Source: Streptomyces atratus (lineage in GTDB: Bacteria > Actinomycetota > Actinomycetes > Streptomycetales > Streptomycetaceae). From it: 64,000 nt of DNA. Location of the stretch: the NCBI RefSeq assembly GCF_900119365.1, contig NZ_FPJO01000003.1, forward strand, positions 124,001 through 188,000, read 5' to 3'. Under the pieces are notes generated by a model that worked only from the letters and a program-made list of their open reading frames with translations, ran no database searches and was not told the origin of the DNA. Shown one piece after another: positions 1-9,221 of the stretch (position 1 is its first letter; the number at the start of each line of letters is the position of its first letter). Made by a program: the position numbers and the translations under genes.

Positions 1-235
1 GCGGTCGCGGCCGGGCGGTCCCCATCCCGAGCACCCGCAGATGCGCCACCCACAGAAACCCCAGCCAGGCCAGCGCGCTCAGTGACACCGCCACGATCGC
101 GGCCGGGCCCGCCCCGCCGTGCAGCGCCTGCTTGACCGCCAGCAGCGCCACCACCGTGCACGACAGCGTCGTACGCCGCCAGGCCAGCCGGGTCCGCTCG
201 GGCTGAAGTCCGGGGTCGCGCCCCGCGGTGGTCAC
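1..235 (-). CDS. DUF202 membrane protein (3' end outside window)
   Basis: Partial gene running off the left edge; 78 codons are visible from a GTG start. The start overlaps the stop of the preceding DUF202 gene by four bases (GTGA), so the two are translationally coupled. The protein opens with a short polar stretch containing ERTRLAWRR, then a hydrophobic helix around residues 25-42 and a second around 50-70. ERT-xLAW-RT signatures of this kind mark the DUF202/YidH family of small inner-membrane proteins, which often occur as tandem pairs in actinobacteria. The family has no established biochemical function. Confidence is good for the family; role unknown. Confidence 0.75.
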   Translation of the reverse strand, partial: MTTAGRDPGLQPERTRLAWRRTTLSCTVVALLAVKQALHGGAGPAAIVAVSLSALAWLGFLWVAHLRVLGMGTARPRP

Positions 236-627
236 CGGCCCTCCCAGCCGAAGAGGACCACCACCACCATCGTCACCGCGACGACGCCGACGGCCAGTGC
301 GAGCAGCGTCGGGAACCGCGAGACCGGAAGGTCCTCCCCGCGTCGCATCGCCCGCTCGCAACGCACCCAGTGGTTGACCGCCCGCAGCGCGCACAGCACA
401 CCGGCCGCCAGCAGTGCGAGCGCCAGACCGGCGCGTACCGCCCACGCCAGCTCCGGCAGGAACTGGTCGACCGCGAATCCGCCGCCGATCAGCGCCAGAG
501 CCGTCCGGATCCAGGCGAGGAAGGTGCGCTCGTTGGCGAGCGAGAACCGGTAGTCGGGGGTGTCGCCCTCTTCGCGGATGCGCTGCGGTGCGAACCACAG
601 CCGCAGGCCCTGTACGAATTCGTTCAC
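232..627 (-). CDS. DUF202/YidH family membrane protein
   Basis: 131 residues. After a soluble N-terminal 30 residues comes the family signature NERTFLAWIRTALALIGGGFAV, leading into the first membrane helix (about 36-58). A second helix lies near 63-82 and a third near 105-125. This is the YidH-like first member of a DUF202 pair; the next gene starts within its stop codon. Members of the family are small inner-membrane proteins with no assigned reaction, and nothing here refines that. The start is an ATG giving the usual family length. Confidence 0.85.
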   Translation of the reverse strand: MNEFVQGLRLWFAPQRIREEGDTPDYRFSLANERTFLAWIRTALALIGGGFAVDQFLPELAWAVRAGLALALLAAGVLCALRAVNHWVRCERAMRRGEDLPVSRFPTLLALAVGVVAVTMVVVVLFGWEGR

Positions 628-662
628 TCGTGAACCTTATCTGCCGGTGTCCGCCGTCCGGC

Positions 663-1193
663 TCAGGAGGCCGTACCGGCCGGCCGGAAGGCGCGCAGCC
701 GGTGATACGCCTCCAGGCCGTCCGGCACCCAGTCCCAGTCGTCGATCCGCTGAGCCAGCTCCTCATCGGTGAGGAAGGTGTGCCAGGCGACCTCCTCCAC
801 CTGCGGGTTCACCGGCAGCTCGCACCGTACCCGGTAGACGTACGACCACCAGGAGTGCCCGGCGGTCTCGTAGAGGAACTTGAAGAGCGGTTCGGGCCGG
901 GGGAGCCCGGACACCCCCAGTTCCTCCTCGGCCTCCCGCAGCGCCGCCTCGTCGTACGACTCACCGGCGCCGACCACCCCGCCGACGAACATGTCGTAGT
1001 GGGACGGGAAGACCAGCTTGCCCGGGGTCCGGCGGTGGACGAAGAGCCGGCCCTCCGCGTCCCGGACCTCGATGAAGGCGCAGCGATGGCGAAGGCCCCG
1101 CGCGGTGGCCTCACCGCGCGGGGCCTGCCCCACGACCACGTCGTTCTCGTCGACGATGTCCAGGATCTCGTCAGAAGGAGTCATGCTCCTCAT
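663..1193 (-). CDS. Nudix hydrolase
   Basis: 176 residues. A Nudix box (GX5EX7REUXEEXGU) is visible around residues 87-109: GVVGAGES then REAEEELGV. This supports Mg-dependent hydrolysis of a nucleoside-diphosphate-linked substrate or an isopentenyl-diphosphate-isomerase-like fold. The N-terminal ILDIVDENDVVVG and LRHRCAFIEV segments resemble the YfcD / IDI-like Nudix subgroup, whose substrate is not settled. A second ATG four codons in (MTPSDE) is equally plausible as start and lies just behind an AGGAG. The gene stands alone, downstream of the DUF202 pair, and its cellular role cannot be inferred from context. Confidence 0.82.
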   Translation of the reverse strand: MRSMTPSDEILDIVDENDVVVGQAPRGEATARGLRHRCAFIEVRDAEGRLFVHRRTPGKLVFPSHYDMFVGGVVGAGESYDEAALREAEEELGVSGLPRPEPLFKFLYETAGHSWWSYVYRVRCELPVNPQVEEVAWHTFLTDEELAQRIDDWDWVPDGLEAYHRLRAFRPAGTAS

Positions 1194-1219
1194 CCAACAT
1201 CAGGCCATCGCGGGACGGG

Positions 1220-2050
<831 letters not shown>

Positions 2051-2680
2051 TCACGCGCTGCCCGGCACGGGGGCGTGCAGGAACGCGGTGGTGGTCTCCA
2101 CGAGATCGGCGAGGAAGAGCTCGTCGCCGGTCAGCGGTTCGGTGCCGTCGAGGCGCCGACGGGCGCGGTCGGCCAGCGCCGCGCCGATCAGGGTGAGCGC
2201 CAGATCCAGGCGCTCCAGGCGCACGGGGCCGGGGAGCCCGCCCAGGCGGTCCCCGACGCGGCCGATCAGCCGCCCGTAGCTGGTGCCGTCCAGGGCGGGG
2301 TGCAGCCGGCCGGTCCGCAGCCCGGTCTCATGGGTGAGCCGGGACGAGATGAGCAGACAGCGCCGGCCGCGGTCGTCGGCGAGCAGGCTCGCCTCGGCCG
2401 CCACCAGCGCGGTGAGCAGCTCCCGTACGCCGCCGTCCTCGCCCAGCTCGTCGAGCAGGGGGGCCAGCACCTGTTCGGTACGGGCCTGGCGGCCCGCCAT
2501 CACCGCGTCCAGCAGGCCGGCCCGGGAGCCGAAGTGGTACTGGACCGCGGAGGGGTTGCTCTGTCCGGCCAGCCGGACGATGTCCCGCAGCTGGGCGCCG
2601 TCGGGGCCCTGCGCGGCGAAGACCTCCTCGGCCGCGCGGATCAGCTTCTCCCTGGTCTCCTGCCCGGATGTTCGCGCCAT
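2051..2680 (-). CDS. TetR family transcriptional regulator
   Basis: 209 residues. The N-terminal helix-turn-helix is clear (about residues 10-55: REKLIRAAEEVFAAQG ... LAGQSNPSAVQYHFGSRAGLL), followed by a divergent ligand-binding domain. It lies directly upstream of the short-chain dehydrogenase, on the same strand, and immediately downstream of an 8-bp-arm palindrome that overlaps the probable transcription start. This is the usual arrangement for an autoregulating TetR repressor that also controls the enzyme behind it. The inducer is probably a substrate or product of that dehydrogenase, which is inference. Confidence 0.88.
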   Translation of the reverse strand: MARTSGQETREKLIRAAEEVFAAQGPDGAQLRDIVRLAGQSNPSAVQYHFGSRAGLLDAVMAGRQARTEQVLAPLLDELGEDGGVRELLTALVAAEASLLADDRGRRCLLISSRLTHETGLRTGRLHPALDGTSYGRLIGRVGDRLGGLPGPVRLERLDLALTLIGAALADRARRRLDGTEPLTGDELFLADLVETTTAFLHAPVPGSA

Positions 2681-2681
2681 A

Positions 2682-2699
2682 CCAGCATTCTAATGCTGG
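2682..2699. promoter_or_regulatory. Palindromic operator of the TetR/SDR operon
   Basis: CCAGCATT-CT-AATGCTGG: perfect 8-bp arms with a two-base spacer, ending one base before the TetR start codon. On the minus strand an AT-rich TAATAAT (2709-2703), a plausible -10, lies just upstream, so the palindrome would cover the transcription start. The leader would then be very short or absent. Binding by the adjacent TetR protein is inferred from position. Confidence 0.6.
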
Positions 2700-2746
2700 C
2701 CATTATTAAAAGCCAGTGCGGGGCGCCCCGCGGCCGGGCGCCCCGC

Positions 2747-3640
2747 TCAGTTCGGCTGGAGGCTCTTCTCCCGGCGCCCGCCCACCGGCCCCTCCGGCAT
2801 CGCCGGATGCAGCCCGAGCAGCACGATCCCGACGACGATCGCCACGAGACCGGCCGCCTGCCAGGCCAGCGCGCCGGTGTCGGTGCGCAACCGGTCGCCG
2901 AGGAAACCGATGCCGCAGGCGATCCCGGCCAGTGGCTGCGCGGCGGTCAGCGGGGGCAGCGAGACCCGGAGCGGGCCCGTCTCGAACGCGCTCTGCACCA
3001 GCAGCAGCCCCGTCACCCCCAGCGCCACCACCGCGTACGGCTGCCACCCGGTCACCAGCGCCGCCCACCCGCCGTCGGACAGCCGCTGGCCGCTGACCCG
3101 GGTGAGGGCGTCCTGCAGTCCGTACAGCAGCCCGGCCGCCACCGCGAGCAGAGCGGGGGCGACCCCCGACTCGGAGCGCTTGGCGACGGCGGTGAGCAGC
3201 AGTGCGGTGCCCACGACCACGCCGATCACCAGCCAGTGCCGCAGCGGACTGGTCACCGCCTCGCCGCCCTGTGGCCGGCCCGCCAGCAAAAAGGCGGCGA
3301 CCCCGCCGGCCAGCAGCCAGAGACCGGCCCAGCCCTGATGGCCGAGCCGCTGGCCGGTGCGATGACGCGACAGGGCCATCGCGAAGAGCAGATTGGTCGC
3401 GAGGAGGGGTTCGACGACGGAGACCTCGCCCTTGCCCAGGGCCAGGGCGCCCAGCACCATGCCGCAGACCATCAGCCCGATCCCGGCCAGCCAGCTCGGC
3501 ACCCGCATCAGGTCCAGCAGCAGCCGGGGCGAGAGGTAGTCGCTCCGCGGGGCGTGCGAAGCGGCGGCCTGCTGCAGTACGAAGCCGAAGCCCAGACAGC
3601 AGGCGGCACTCACGGCGAGCACGAGGACCAGCACCGACAC
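2747..3640 (-). CDS. DMT-superfamily (EamA-like) membrane transporter
   Basis: 297 residues with nine to ten hydrophobic helices spread over the whole length, arranged as two similar halves as in EamA/DMT exporters. Short loops and small-residue-rich helices fit a drug/metabolite transporter. Start is a GTG with GAGG eight bases upstream. The protein ends with a short basic tail. Substrate unknown. It faces the FAD dehydrogenase gene across a 237-base gap, which contains an 11-bp palindrome (TATCGACGATA, 3678-3688) that could be a shared operator. Confidence 0.8.
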   Translation of the reverse strand: MSVLVLVLAVSAACCLGFGFVLQQAAASHAPRSDYLSPRLLLDLMRVPSWLAGIGLMVCGMVLGALALGKGEVSVVEPLLATNLLFAMALSRHRTGQRLGHQGWAGLWLLAGGVAAFLLAGRPQGGEAVTSPLRHWLVIGVVVGTALLLTAVAKRSESGVAPALLAVAAGLLYGLQDALTRVSGQRLSDGGWAALVTGWQPYAVVALGVTGLLLVQSAFETGPLRVSLPPLTAAQPLAGIACGIGFLGDRLRTDTGALAWQAAGLVAIVVGIVLLGLHPAMPEGPVGGRREKSLQPN

Positions 3641-3877
3641 GCTTCTACCTCAAGTCAGGCCAGAAGTGGGTGATTCGTATCGACGATAGCGCCTGTGTCC
3701 CGAGGGTGCGGCCGGAGCGCGGCCGACCGGGCGGTTGACGCCGCAGCGGCCGGTGCAGAAGATCTGACGCACGAGTAACTTCCGTCTCGGGAGACGGCTG
3801 CGGAGTCCGCTCCGCAGCCGGCTCCGGTCCCTACCGCGGCCGTGACCGGATCGACCGCCCCGACAAGGATGGAACCC

Positions 3878-5533
3878 ATGGCGTACGACGCTGATGTGAT
3901 CGTTATCGGGGCAGGGCTCGCCGGTCTGGTGGCCGCCGCCGAGCTGGTCGACGCGGGCCGCTCGGTGATCCTGCTCGACCAGGAGCCCGAGCAGTCGATC
4001 GGCGGCCAGGCGCACTGGTCCTTCGGCGGCCTCTTCCTCGTCGACTCGCCCGAGCAGCGCCGGATGCGGGTCAAGGACAGCCATGAGCTGGCCCTCCAGG
4101 ACTGGTTCGGCACGGCGGGCTTCGACCGGGAGGAGGACCACTGGCCGCGGAAGTGGGCCGAGGCGTACGTCGACTTCGCGGCCGGTGAGAAGCGCTCCTG
4201 GCTGCACGCCCAGGGGCTGCGGATCTTCCCCGTCGTCGGCTGGGCCGAGCGCGGCGGCTACGACGCGAACGGCCACGGCAACTCCGTACCCCGCTTCCAC
4301 ATCACCTGGGGCACCGGCCCCGGCATCGTCGCCCCCTTCGAGCGCCGGGTCCGCGCGGGCGTCGCCAAGGGGCTCGTACAGTTCCGGTTCCGGCACCGGG
4401 TCACCGGCCTCGGCCGCACCGCGGGCGCCGTCGACACGGTGACCGGCGAGGTGCTGGAGCCGAGCGCCGCCGCCCGGGGCACCGCGAGCAGCCGCCGGGC
4501 GACCGGCACGTTCGAGCTGAGGGCCCAGGCGGTGATCGTCACCTCCGGCGGCATCGGCGGCAACCACGACCTGGTGCGCAAGCAGTGGCCCGAGCGGCTC
4601 GGCACCCCGCCCGCGAAGATGCTCTCCGGTGTCCCCGCACACGTCGACGGGCTCATGCTCGGCATCGCCGAGGAGGCGGGCGCCCACCACATCAACCGCG
4701 ACCGGATGTGGCACTACACCGAGGGCATCGAGAACTGGAACCCGATCTGGGCCAGGCACGGCATCCGGATCCTGCCCGGACCGTCCTCGCTCTGGCTGGA
4801 CGCCCGAGGCAAGCGGCTGCCGGTCCCGCTCTTCCCGGGCTTCGACACCCTCGGAACCCTCGAACACATCATGAGGTCCGGCCACGACCACACGTGGTTC
4901 GTGCTCGACCGGAAGATCATCGGCAAGGAGTTCGCGCTCTCCGGCTCCGAGCAGAACCCGGATCTGACCGGGAAGTCGATCCGCGACGTGATCGGCCGGG
5001 CCCGTGCCGACATACCGGCCCCGGTGAAGGCTTTCATGGACAACGGAGCGGACTTCGTCGTCGAGAAGGACCTCGCCGCGCTCGTCCGGGGCATGAACGC
5101 GCTCACCGCGGAACCGCTGATCGACGAGGCCGAACTGCGCCGCGAGATCACCGCACGCGACCGCGAGATCGCCAACCCCTTCACCAAGGACCTCCAGATC
5201 ACCGCGATCCGCGGGGCCCGCGCCTACCTCGGCGACAAGCTGATCCGGACGGCCGCGCCGCACCGCATCCTCGACCCCAAGGCCGGCCCGCTGATCGCCG
5301 TACGGCTGAACATCCTGACCCGCAAGTCGCTCGGCGGACTGGAGACGGACCTGTCCTCCCGGGTGCTGACCGCCGACGGCACCCCCCTGGCCGGGGTGTA
5401 CGCGGCGGGGGAGGCGGCCGGTTTCGGCGGCGGAGGGGTGCACGGCTACCGCTCGCTGGAAGGGACCTTCCTCGGCGGCTGCATATTCTCCGGCCGCGCG
5501 GCCGGCCGGGCGGCGGCACGGGCGGTCGGCTAG
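3878..5533 (+). CDS. FAD-binding dehydrogenase (KstD/fumarate-reductase-like flavoprotein)
   Basis: 551 residues. The N-terminus has the dinucleotide-binding motif GAGLAGLVAAAEL with the acidic LLDQE about 25 residues on. A second FAD-contact region near the C-terminus reads GVYAAGEAAGFGGGG. This is the FAD_binding_2 family, which includes 3-ketosteroid-delta-1-dehydrogenases and fumarate reductase flavoproteins. This subgroup is commonly annotated only as a putative FAD-binding dehydrogenase, so the substrate is unknown. I took the ATG at 3878, eight bases after AAGGA; an ATG three codons earlier is possible. It is followed on the same strand by a LysR regulator and then an acyl-CoA oxidase, suggesting a small catabolic island. 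Confidence 0.85.
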   Translation: MAYDADVIVIGAGLAGLVAAAELVDAGRSVILLDQEPEQSIGGQAHWSFGGLFLVDSPEQRRMRVKDSHELALQDWFGTAGFDREEDHWPRKWAEAYVDFAAGEKRSWLHAQGLRIFPVVGWAERGGYDANGHGNSVPRFHITWGTGPGIVAPFERRVRAGVAKGLVQFRFRHRVTGLGRTAGAVDTVTGEVLEPSAAARGTASSRRATGTFELRAQAVIVTSGGIGGNHDLVRKQWPERLGTPPAKMLSGVPAHVDGLMLGIAEEAGAHHINRDRMWHYTEGIENWNPIWARHGIRILPGPSSLWLDARGKRLPVPLFPGFDTLGTLEHIMRSGHDHTWFVLDRKIIGKEFALSGSEQNPDLTGKSIRDVIGRARADIPAPVKAFMDNGADFVVEKDLAALVRGMNALTAEPLIDEAELRREITARDREIANPFTKDLQITAIRGARAYLGDKLIRTAAPHRILDPKAGPLIAVRLNILTRKSLGGLETDLSSRVLTADGTPLAGVYAAGEAAGFGGGGVHGYRSLEGTFLGGCIFSGRAAGRAAARAVG

Positions 5534-5860
5534 GAGCGCCCTGAAGATCTTGAAAATACGCCAGACCTGCACCTCTTCGTGCCGATTGGCATCTGCCGCC
5601 AATCCGGGGTGAACCGGGTGGCCGGAGCAAGATCTTCAGCGGTCCACCGGGGTTTGTTCCGGCGGGTCATGGCCGGGGGTGCGGCGTCCGGCACGGTACC
5701 TCGTCGCGTCGCCGTGTGCGGGAGTGCCCGCGGAGCCGGGGTCCTTTCGTCCGGATCACGCCGGGCCCCGCACCCGGCCCAGCCGATGGACGGACGGGCG
5801 GTGGTCTCCCGGGCCAGGCCCCTCCGGGCGGTGGGGTCCGGCGCCGATAGAGTCGGTGGG
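5534..5860. other. Intergenic region upstream of the LysR gene
   Basis: No convincing gene. The recognisable element is the inverted repeat at 5584-5604. GC is as high as in the neighbouring genes, and antisense open frames across it lack start signals or domain character. A TAGAGT (5848-5853) eight bases before the LysR GTG could be its -10, giving a very short leader. Confidence 0.5.
5584..5604. promoter_or_regulatory. Inverted repeat, candidate LysR-type binding site
   Basis: GATTGGC-N7-GCCAAT C: perfect 7-bp arms around a seven-base spacer. It overlaps a second dyad, TGCC-GATT-GGCA. Such interrupted dyads are typical of LysR-type recognition sites, and the LysR gene starts about 255 bases downstream. 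It sits 50 bases behind the FAD dehydrogenase stop and could alternatively be an RNA hairpin, though it lacks a U-tract. Confidence 0.4.
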
Positions 5861-6817
5861 GTGAAGATCCCGCGTCTCCTCGACGGCCGGCTGAAGCTCC
5901 GCCACCTGGTTCTCGTCGACGCGCTCTCCCGGCAGGGAAGCGTCGTCGGTGCCGCCGCGGAGCTGCATGTGACCCAGCCCGCCGCCACCCGCAGTCTTCA
6001 CGAGCTGGAGGACATCCTCGGCGTCCCGCTCTACGAACGCGGGCCCCGGGGCGTCACCGCCACCGTGTTCGGAGAGGCCTTCACCGAGCACGCCCGGTCC
6101 GTGCTCGCCCAGCTCGCGCAGGCGGGCCGCCATGTGGTGGAGCTGGCCGACGCCGACCGCGGCACGGTCATCGTCGGCACGCATCTGGCCGGTTCCAATG
6201 TGCTCCTGCCGCGGGCCATCGCCGAGATCAAGAAGGAGCGCCCCTATCTGACAGTGATCGTCCGGGAGGCGTCGCCGGAGGCTCTGCTCCTGGAGCTGGA
6301 GGCCGGCCGGATCGACTTCGTCGTCGGTCGGCTCACGGTCCCCTCCGACGAGCGGACGGAGCGCCGCAAGCTTTACGACGAGTCGGTCGAACTCGTGGTC
6401 AGGGCCTCGCACCCGCTCGCCGGGCAGAGCGCGGTGGAGCTCGCGGACCTGCCGGGCTATCCCTGGATCCTGCCGGGCGCGGAGACCGCGTTGCGACGGG
6501 AGATCGAGGAGTTCTTCGCACGGCACGGCATGCCGCTGCCGATGAACCGGGTCGAGACGACCTCGTTCCTGACTGTACGTCAGCTTCTGCTGGAGACCGA
6601 TGTCGTCGCGGCGCTGCCCGGTCTGATCATCCGGGACGACACCCGTATCGTCCGGCTGGCGGTGCCGCTGGACCCGATCGGGCACAGTGTCGGGCTGACC
6701 CTGTCGGCCGCCCGCGCGCTGGGGCCGTCCGCACAGGCGCTGATCCGAAGCCTGGAGGACATCGCCGCAGGTATGGCCCCGCGGGACGCGGACGGCGACG
6801 ACTCCTTGCAGCGCTGA
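5861..6817 (+). CDS. LysR family transcriptional regulator
   Basis: 318 residues. The N-terminal winged helix (about residues 8-65: LRHLVLVDALSRQGSVVGAAAELHVTQPAATRSLHELE) is canonical LysR. A C-terminal periplasmic-binding-protein-like effector domain follows (about 95-310, beginning GTVIVGTHLAGSNVLLP). I chose the GTG at 5861 because the family start is normally seven to ten residues ahead of the HTH; upstream in-frame codons encode an Arg/Pro-rich stretch without homology. Such regulators generally control neighbouring catabolic genes. The candidates are the FAD dehydrogenase before it, the acyl-CoA oxidase after it, or the ring-cleavage operon further on. Confidence 0.9.
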   Translation: MKIPRLLDGRLKLRHLVLVDALSRQGSVVGAAAELHVTQPAATRSLHELEDILGVPLYERGPRGVTATVFGEAFTEHARSVLAQLAQAGRHVVELADADRGTVIVGTHLAGSNVLLPRAIAEIKKERPYLTVIVREASPEALLLELEAGRIDFVVGRLTVPSDERTERRKLYDESVELVVRASHPLAGQSAVELADLPGYPWILPGAETALRREIEEFFARHGMPLPMNRVETTSFLTVRQLLLETDVVAALPGLIIRDDTRIVRLAVPLDPIGHSVGLTLSAARALGPSAQALIRSLEDIAAGMAPRDADGDDSLQR

Positions 6818-7203
6818 TGGTGCGGCTGTTCCTCCGCAGGGCCTCAAGGGCCTGGGCCCCTCCCGGGTTGCCGCAATGCCCTGGTATCTCCCTGTGGGCT
6901 CTCGGCTCCGTTCGGGCAGGGGAACGCGTCCGAGGACATCCCGGGGCCCTGGATTCACGGCCAGACCGCGTCGGCCATCCGATCGAAGGGCACCCGACAG
7001 GCTTTGAGCGGGGGTTCTCCGCTCGGCCCGCGAGGGATCGGCCGACCTGGGCGGGCAGCCTCCGCTGCGACTTTTCCCTGCATTCCCTGACCTGCGCGGG
7101 ACGGCCCGCGCACCGGAACGCGTGGATACCGTCATTTGGATGATCTCAATCGTGTTGATCATCACGCCGTGCTTACCGAACGTATGAGCTAGCGTTCCGA
7201 AGC
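6818..7203. other. Intergenic region with putative operator, upstream of acyl-CoA oxidase gene
   Basis: No gene seen. At 7151-7166 lies an imperfect 16-base palindrome, CGTGTTGATCATCACG (two mismatched positions), centred on TGATCA. A TAGCGT -10-like hexamer (7190-7195) nine bases before the next start codon suggests a leaderless transcript. A second short dyad (GAACG-N10-CGTTC) spans the same area. Confidence 0.4.
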
Positions 7204-9027
7204 GTGATCAACAACGCCTCACTCCCCTCCGACCAGGCAGCTTCGACCGTTGCGGCGCTGACGCGGGCGCTCTTCGGTGAACGGCTGGAAGAGTTCCACG
7301 AGCCCTGGCGCAAGCTGTTCAGTACCGAGCCGTTCCGCTTCAGGGAAGGGCTGTCTCCTGATGAACGTGCCGCACTGTCCTACGAACGTTTACACCTGAT
7401 CAACGACGCGCTCGACGAACCCGAAGACTTCGTGGCCGATGTGGAGCGGCTCGCGGCACTCCACGAATGGGTCGGCCCGGTGGACGCGGGACTGGGAACA
7501 GTGGCGAGCATCCACTACAACCTCTTCCTCGGCAGTCTCCTCGACCACGCATCGGGTCCGGACCGTGATCTGGGGGAGTTGGCCGATCTGCGGCGTACGG
7601 GAACGTTCCTGTGCACTGAGGCCGGGCACGGCAACAGCGCCTCGCAACTGGAGACCACCGCCACGTACGACCGGGCCGCGAGGGAGTTCGTGCTGCACAC
7701 GCCCAGTGCGGCCGCACGCAAGTTCATGCCGAACACCAGCTCCATCGGCGGCCCCAAATCCGCTGTCGTTGCCGCCCGCCTCATCACGGACGGCAAGGAC
7801 CGGGGCGTCTTCCTGTTTCTCACCCCGCTCAGCGACGATGCCGGGCTCCCCATGCCAGGAGTCGGGATACGCAGGCTGCCGCAGACCGCCACCGCCCCCG
7901 TCGACCACTGCGTCACATCCTTCGACCATGTCCGGCTGCCCTATGGAGCACTCCTGCAGTCCGACCACGGGCGCCTCACACCGGAAGGCGACTTCACCAG
8001 TCCCATCGGCAGCCCCCGCAAGCGCTTCCTGCACTCCATCGGCCGCGTCACCGCCGGCAAGCACTGCATGAGCGCCTACAGCCTCGGTGTCATGCGTCAC
8101 GCGCTCTCCGTAGCCGTACGGCACGCCCACACGAGGCAGACTTCCGGCGTGTCGGCCCGCGGCGACGTCCCGCTGTTCGCTCACCGCAGCCACCACGCCC
8201 CGCTCATCGACGCCATCGCGACTTCCTACGCCGCGACCCTCCTGCACCGCGCCGCAGTACGGCAGTGGGCGCGGGCAACGGAGTCGGAGCGGGAGGACGG
8301 CGAGCGGTTCGCGGCCATAGCCAAGGGCTGGATCACCTGGCGGGCCCGCGCCGTCATGACCGAGTGCCGCGAACGCTGCGGTGCGCAGGGGCTCTTCCTG
8401 GCCAACGGAATCGCGGGCCAGTTGGCAGCCAACGAAGGAACCATCACGGCGGAGGGCGACAACCTCGTCATCTGGGTCAAGGCCGCGGGCGAGATGCTTC
8501 TCGGGCACTTCACTCCGAAGGAACCCCAGGAGGCGCCGCTCGAGGACCGCGACCTCGGCGATCCGGTCTTCCTCCAGGACCTGTTGGCGGACATCGAACG
8601 CATCTGGCACCAACGAGCACGTACCCGCCTGCGCAGCCGAACGGCCGGTGACCCCCTCAATCGATGGAACGCCACCGTCACACCGGCACTGGAACTGGTC
8701 GACGCCTACGCACACTGTCAGGCTGCCCAAGCCCTTCTGGACGCGGCCACCCGGGCCGCCGACCCGGAAGCGCGGCGTCAGCTGGGTTTGCTGCACCGGC
8801 TGTTCACCCTGCGCCGGGTCGCGGCTCACAGCGGAGACCTGCTCGCGGAGGGGTATCTGACCGGCGACCAGGTGAGGCAGCTCCCCGACGCGGCCGAGAG
8901 CGTCGTCGCGGACCTCGCACCCCACGCCGTGACGCTCACGAACGGGTTCGCTCTGGCGGACGAGGTCTTCCTCGACCACCCCATCAATCGTGCTGAAGGC
9001 TTCGAAGGCAGCCTGCTGCCCGGGTGA
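7204..9027 (+). CDS. Acyl-CoA oxidase/dehydrogenase-like flavoprotein
   Basis: 607 residues, the length of acyl-CoA oxidases rather than the ~380 of acyl-CoA dehydrogenases. The middle domain contains FLCTEAGHGNSASQLETTA, the flavin-contacting segment (TE.GHGS) typical of ACOX proteins. The C-terminal half contains EGDNLVIWV, matching the EGDN(T/L)V signature that carries the catalytic Glu in oxidases. It should introduce an alpha,beta double bond into an acyl-CoA using FAD. No peroxisomal or export signal is present, so it is cytoplasmic. Start is a GTG. The gene carries a rare TTA leucine codon at 7390-7392 (codon 63), which in Streptomyces ties expression to the bldA tRNA. Substrate unknown. 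Confidence 0.82.
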   Translation: MINNASLPSDQAASTVAALTRALFGERLEEFHEPWRKLFSTEPFRFREGLSPDERAALSYERLHLINDALDEPEDFVADVERLAALHEWVGPVDAGLGTVASIHYNLFLGSLLDHASGPDRDLGELADLRRTGTFLCTEAGHGNSASQLETTATYDRAAREFVLHTPSAAARKFMPNTSSIGGPKSAVVAARLITDGKDRGVFLFLTPLSDDAGLPMPGVGIRRLPQTATAPVDHCVTSFDHVRLPYGALLQSDHGRLTPEGDFTSPIGSPRKRFLHSIGRVTAGKHCMSAYSLGVMRHALSVAVRHAHTRQTSGVSARGDVPLFAHRSHHAPLIDAIATSYAATLLHRAAVRQWARATESEREDGERFAAIAKGWITWRARAVMTECRERCGAQGLFLANGIAGQLAANEGTITAEGDNLVIWVKAAGEMLLGHFTPKEPQEAPLEDRDLGDPVFLQDLLADIERIWHQRARTRLRSRTAGDPLNRWNATVTPALELVDAYAHCQAAQALLDAATRAADPEARRQLGLLHRLFTLRRVAAHSGDLLAEGYLTGDQVRQLPDAAESVVADLAPHAVTLTNGFALADEVFLDHPINRAEGFEGSLLPG

Positions 9028-9088
9028 GAGCCTCCAGGCCTGTTCATCGGGACGATGGCGCGCCCGGAAGCAGCTGACACCGTCGGAA

Positions 9089-9127
9089 GGAACGGGCCGC
9101 ACCCGAAGGCCGGGTGCGGCCCGTTCC
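9089..9127. terminator. Bidirectional terminator hairpin
   Basis: Perfect 16-bp stem (arms 9089-9104 and 9112-9127, seven-base loop) between the converging acyl-CoA oxidase gene and the ring-cleavage operon. No U-run follows, as is usual for Streptomyces terminators. Confidence 0.85.
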
Positions 9128-9221
9128 ACGCCATGGACGTGAGGACTGCGGATCGGAGGAGGACCGCGGACGGCATCCTTGACCGAAGCGTCGGTCGTAC
9201 GAACAGAATTCCCGGCTCGGA

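Noticed and set aside
3650..5602. Long minus-strand open frame (650 codons) opposite the FAD dehydrogenase gene
   Set aside because: It is the antisense shadow of a well-supported flavoprotein gene; the translation is repetitive Gly/Arg/Val-rich with no domain, as high-GC antisense frames usually are.
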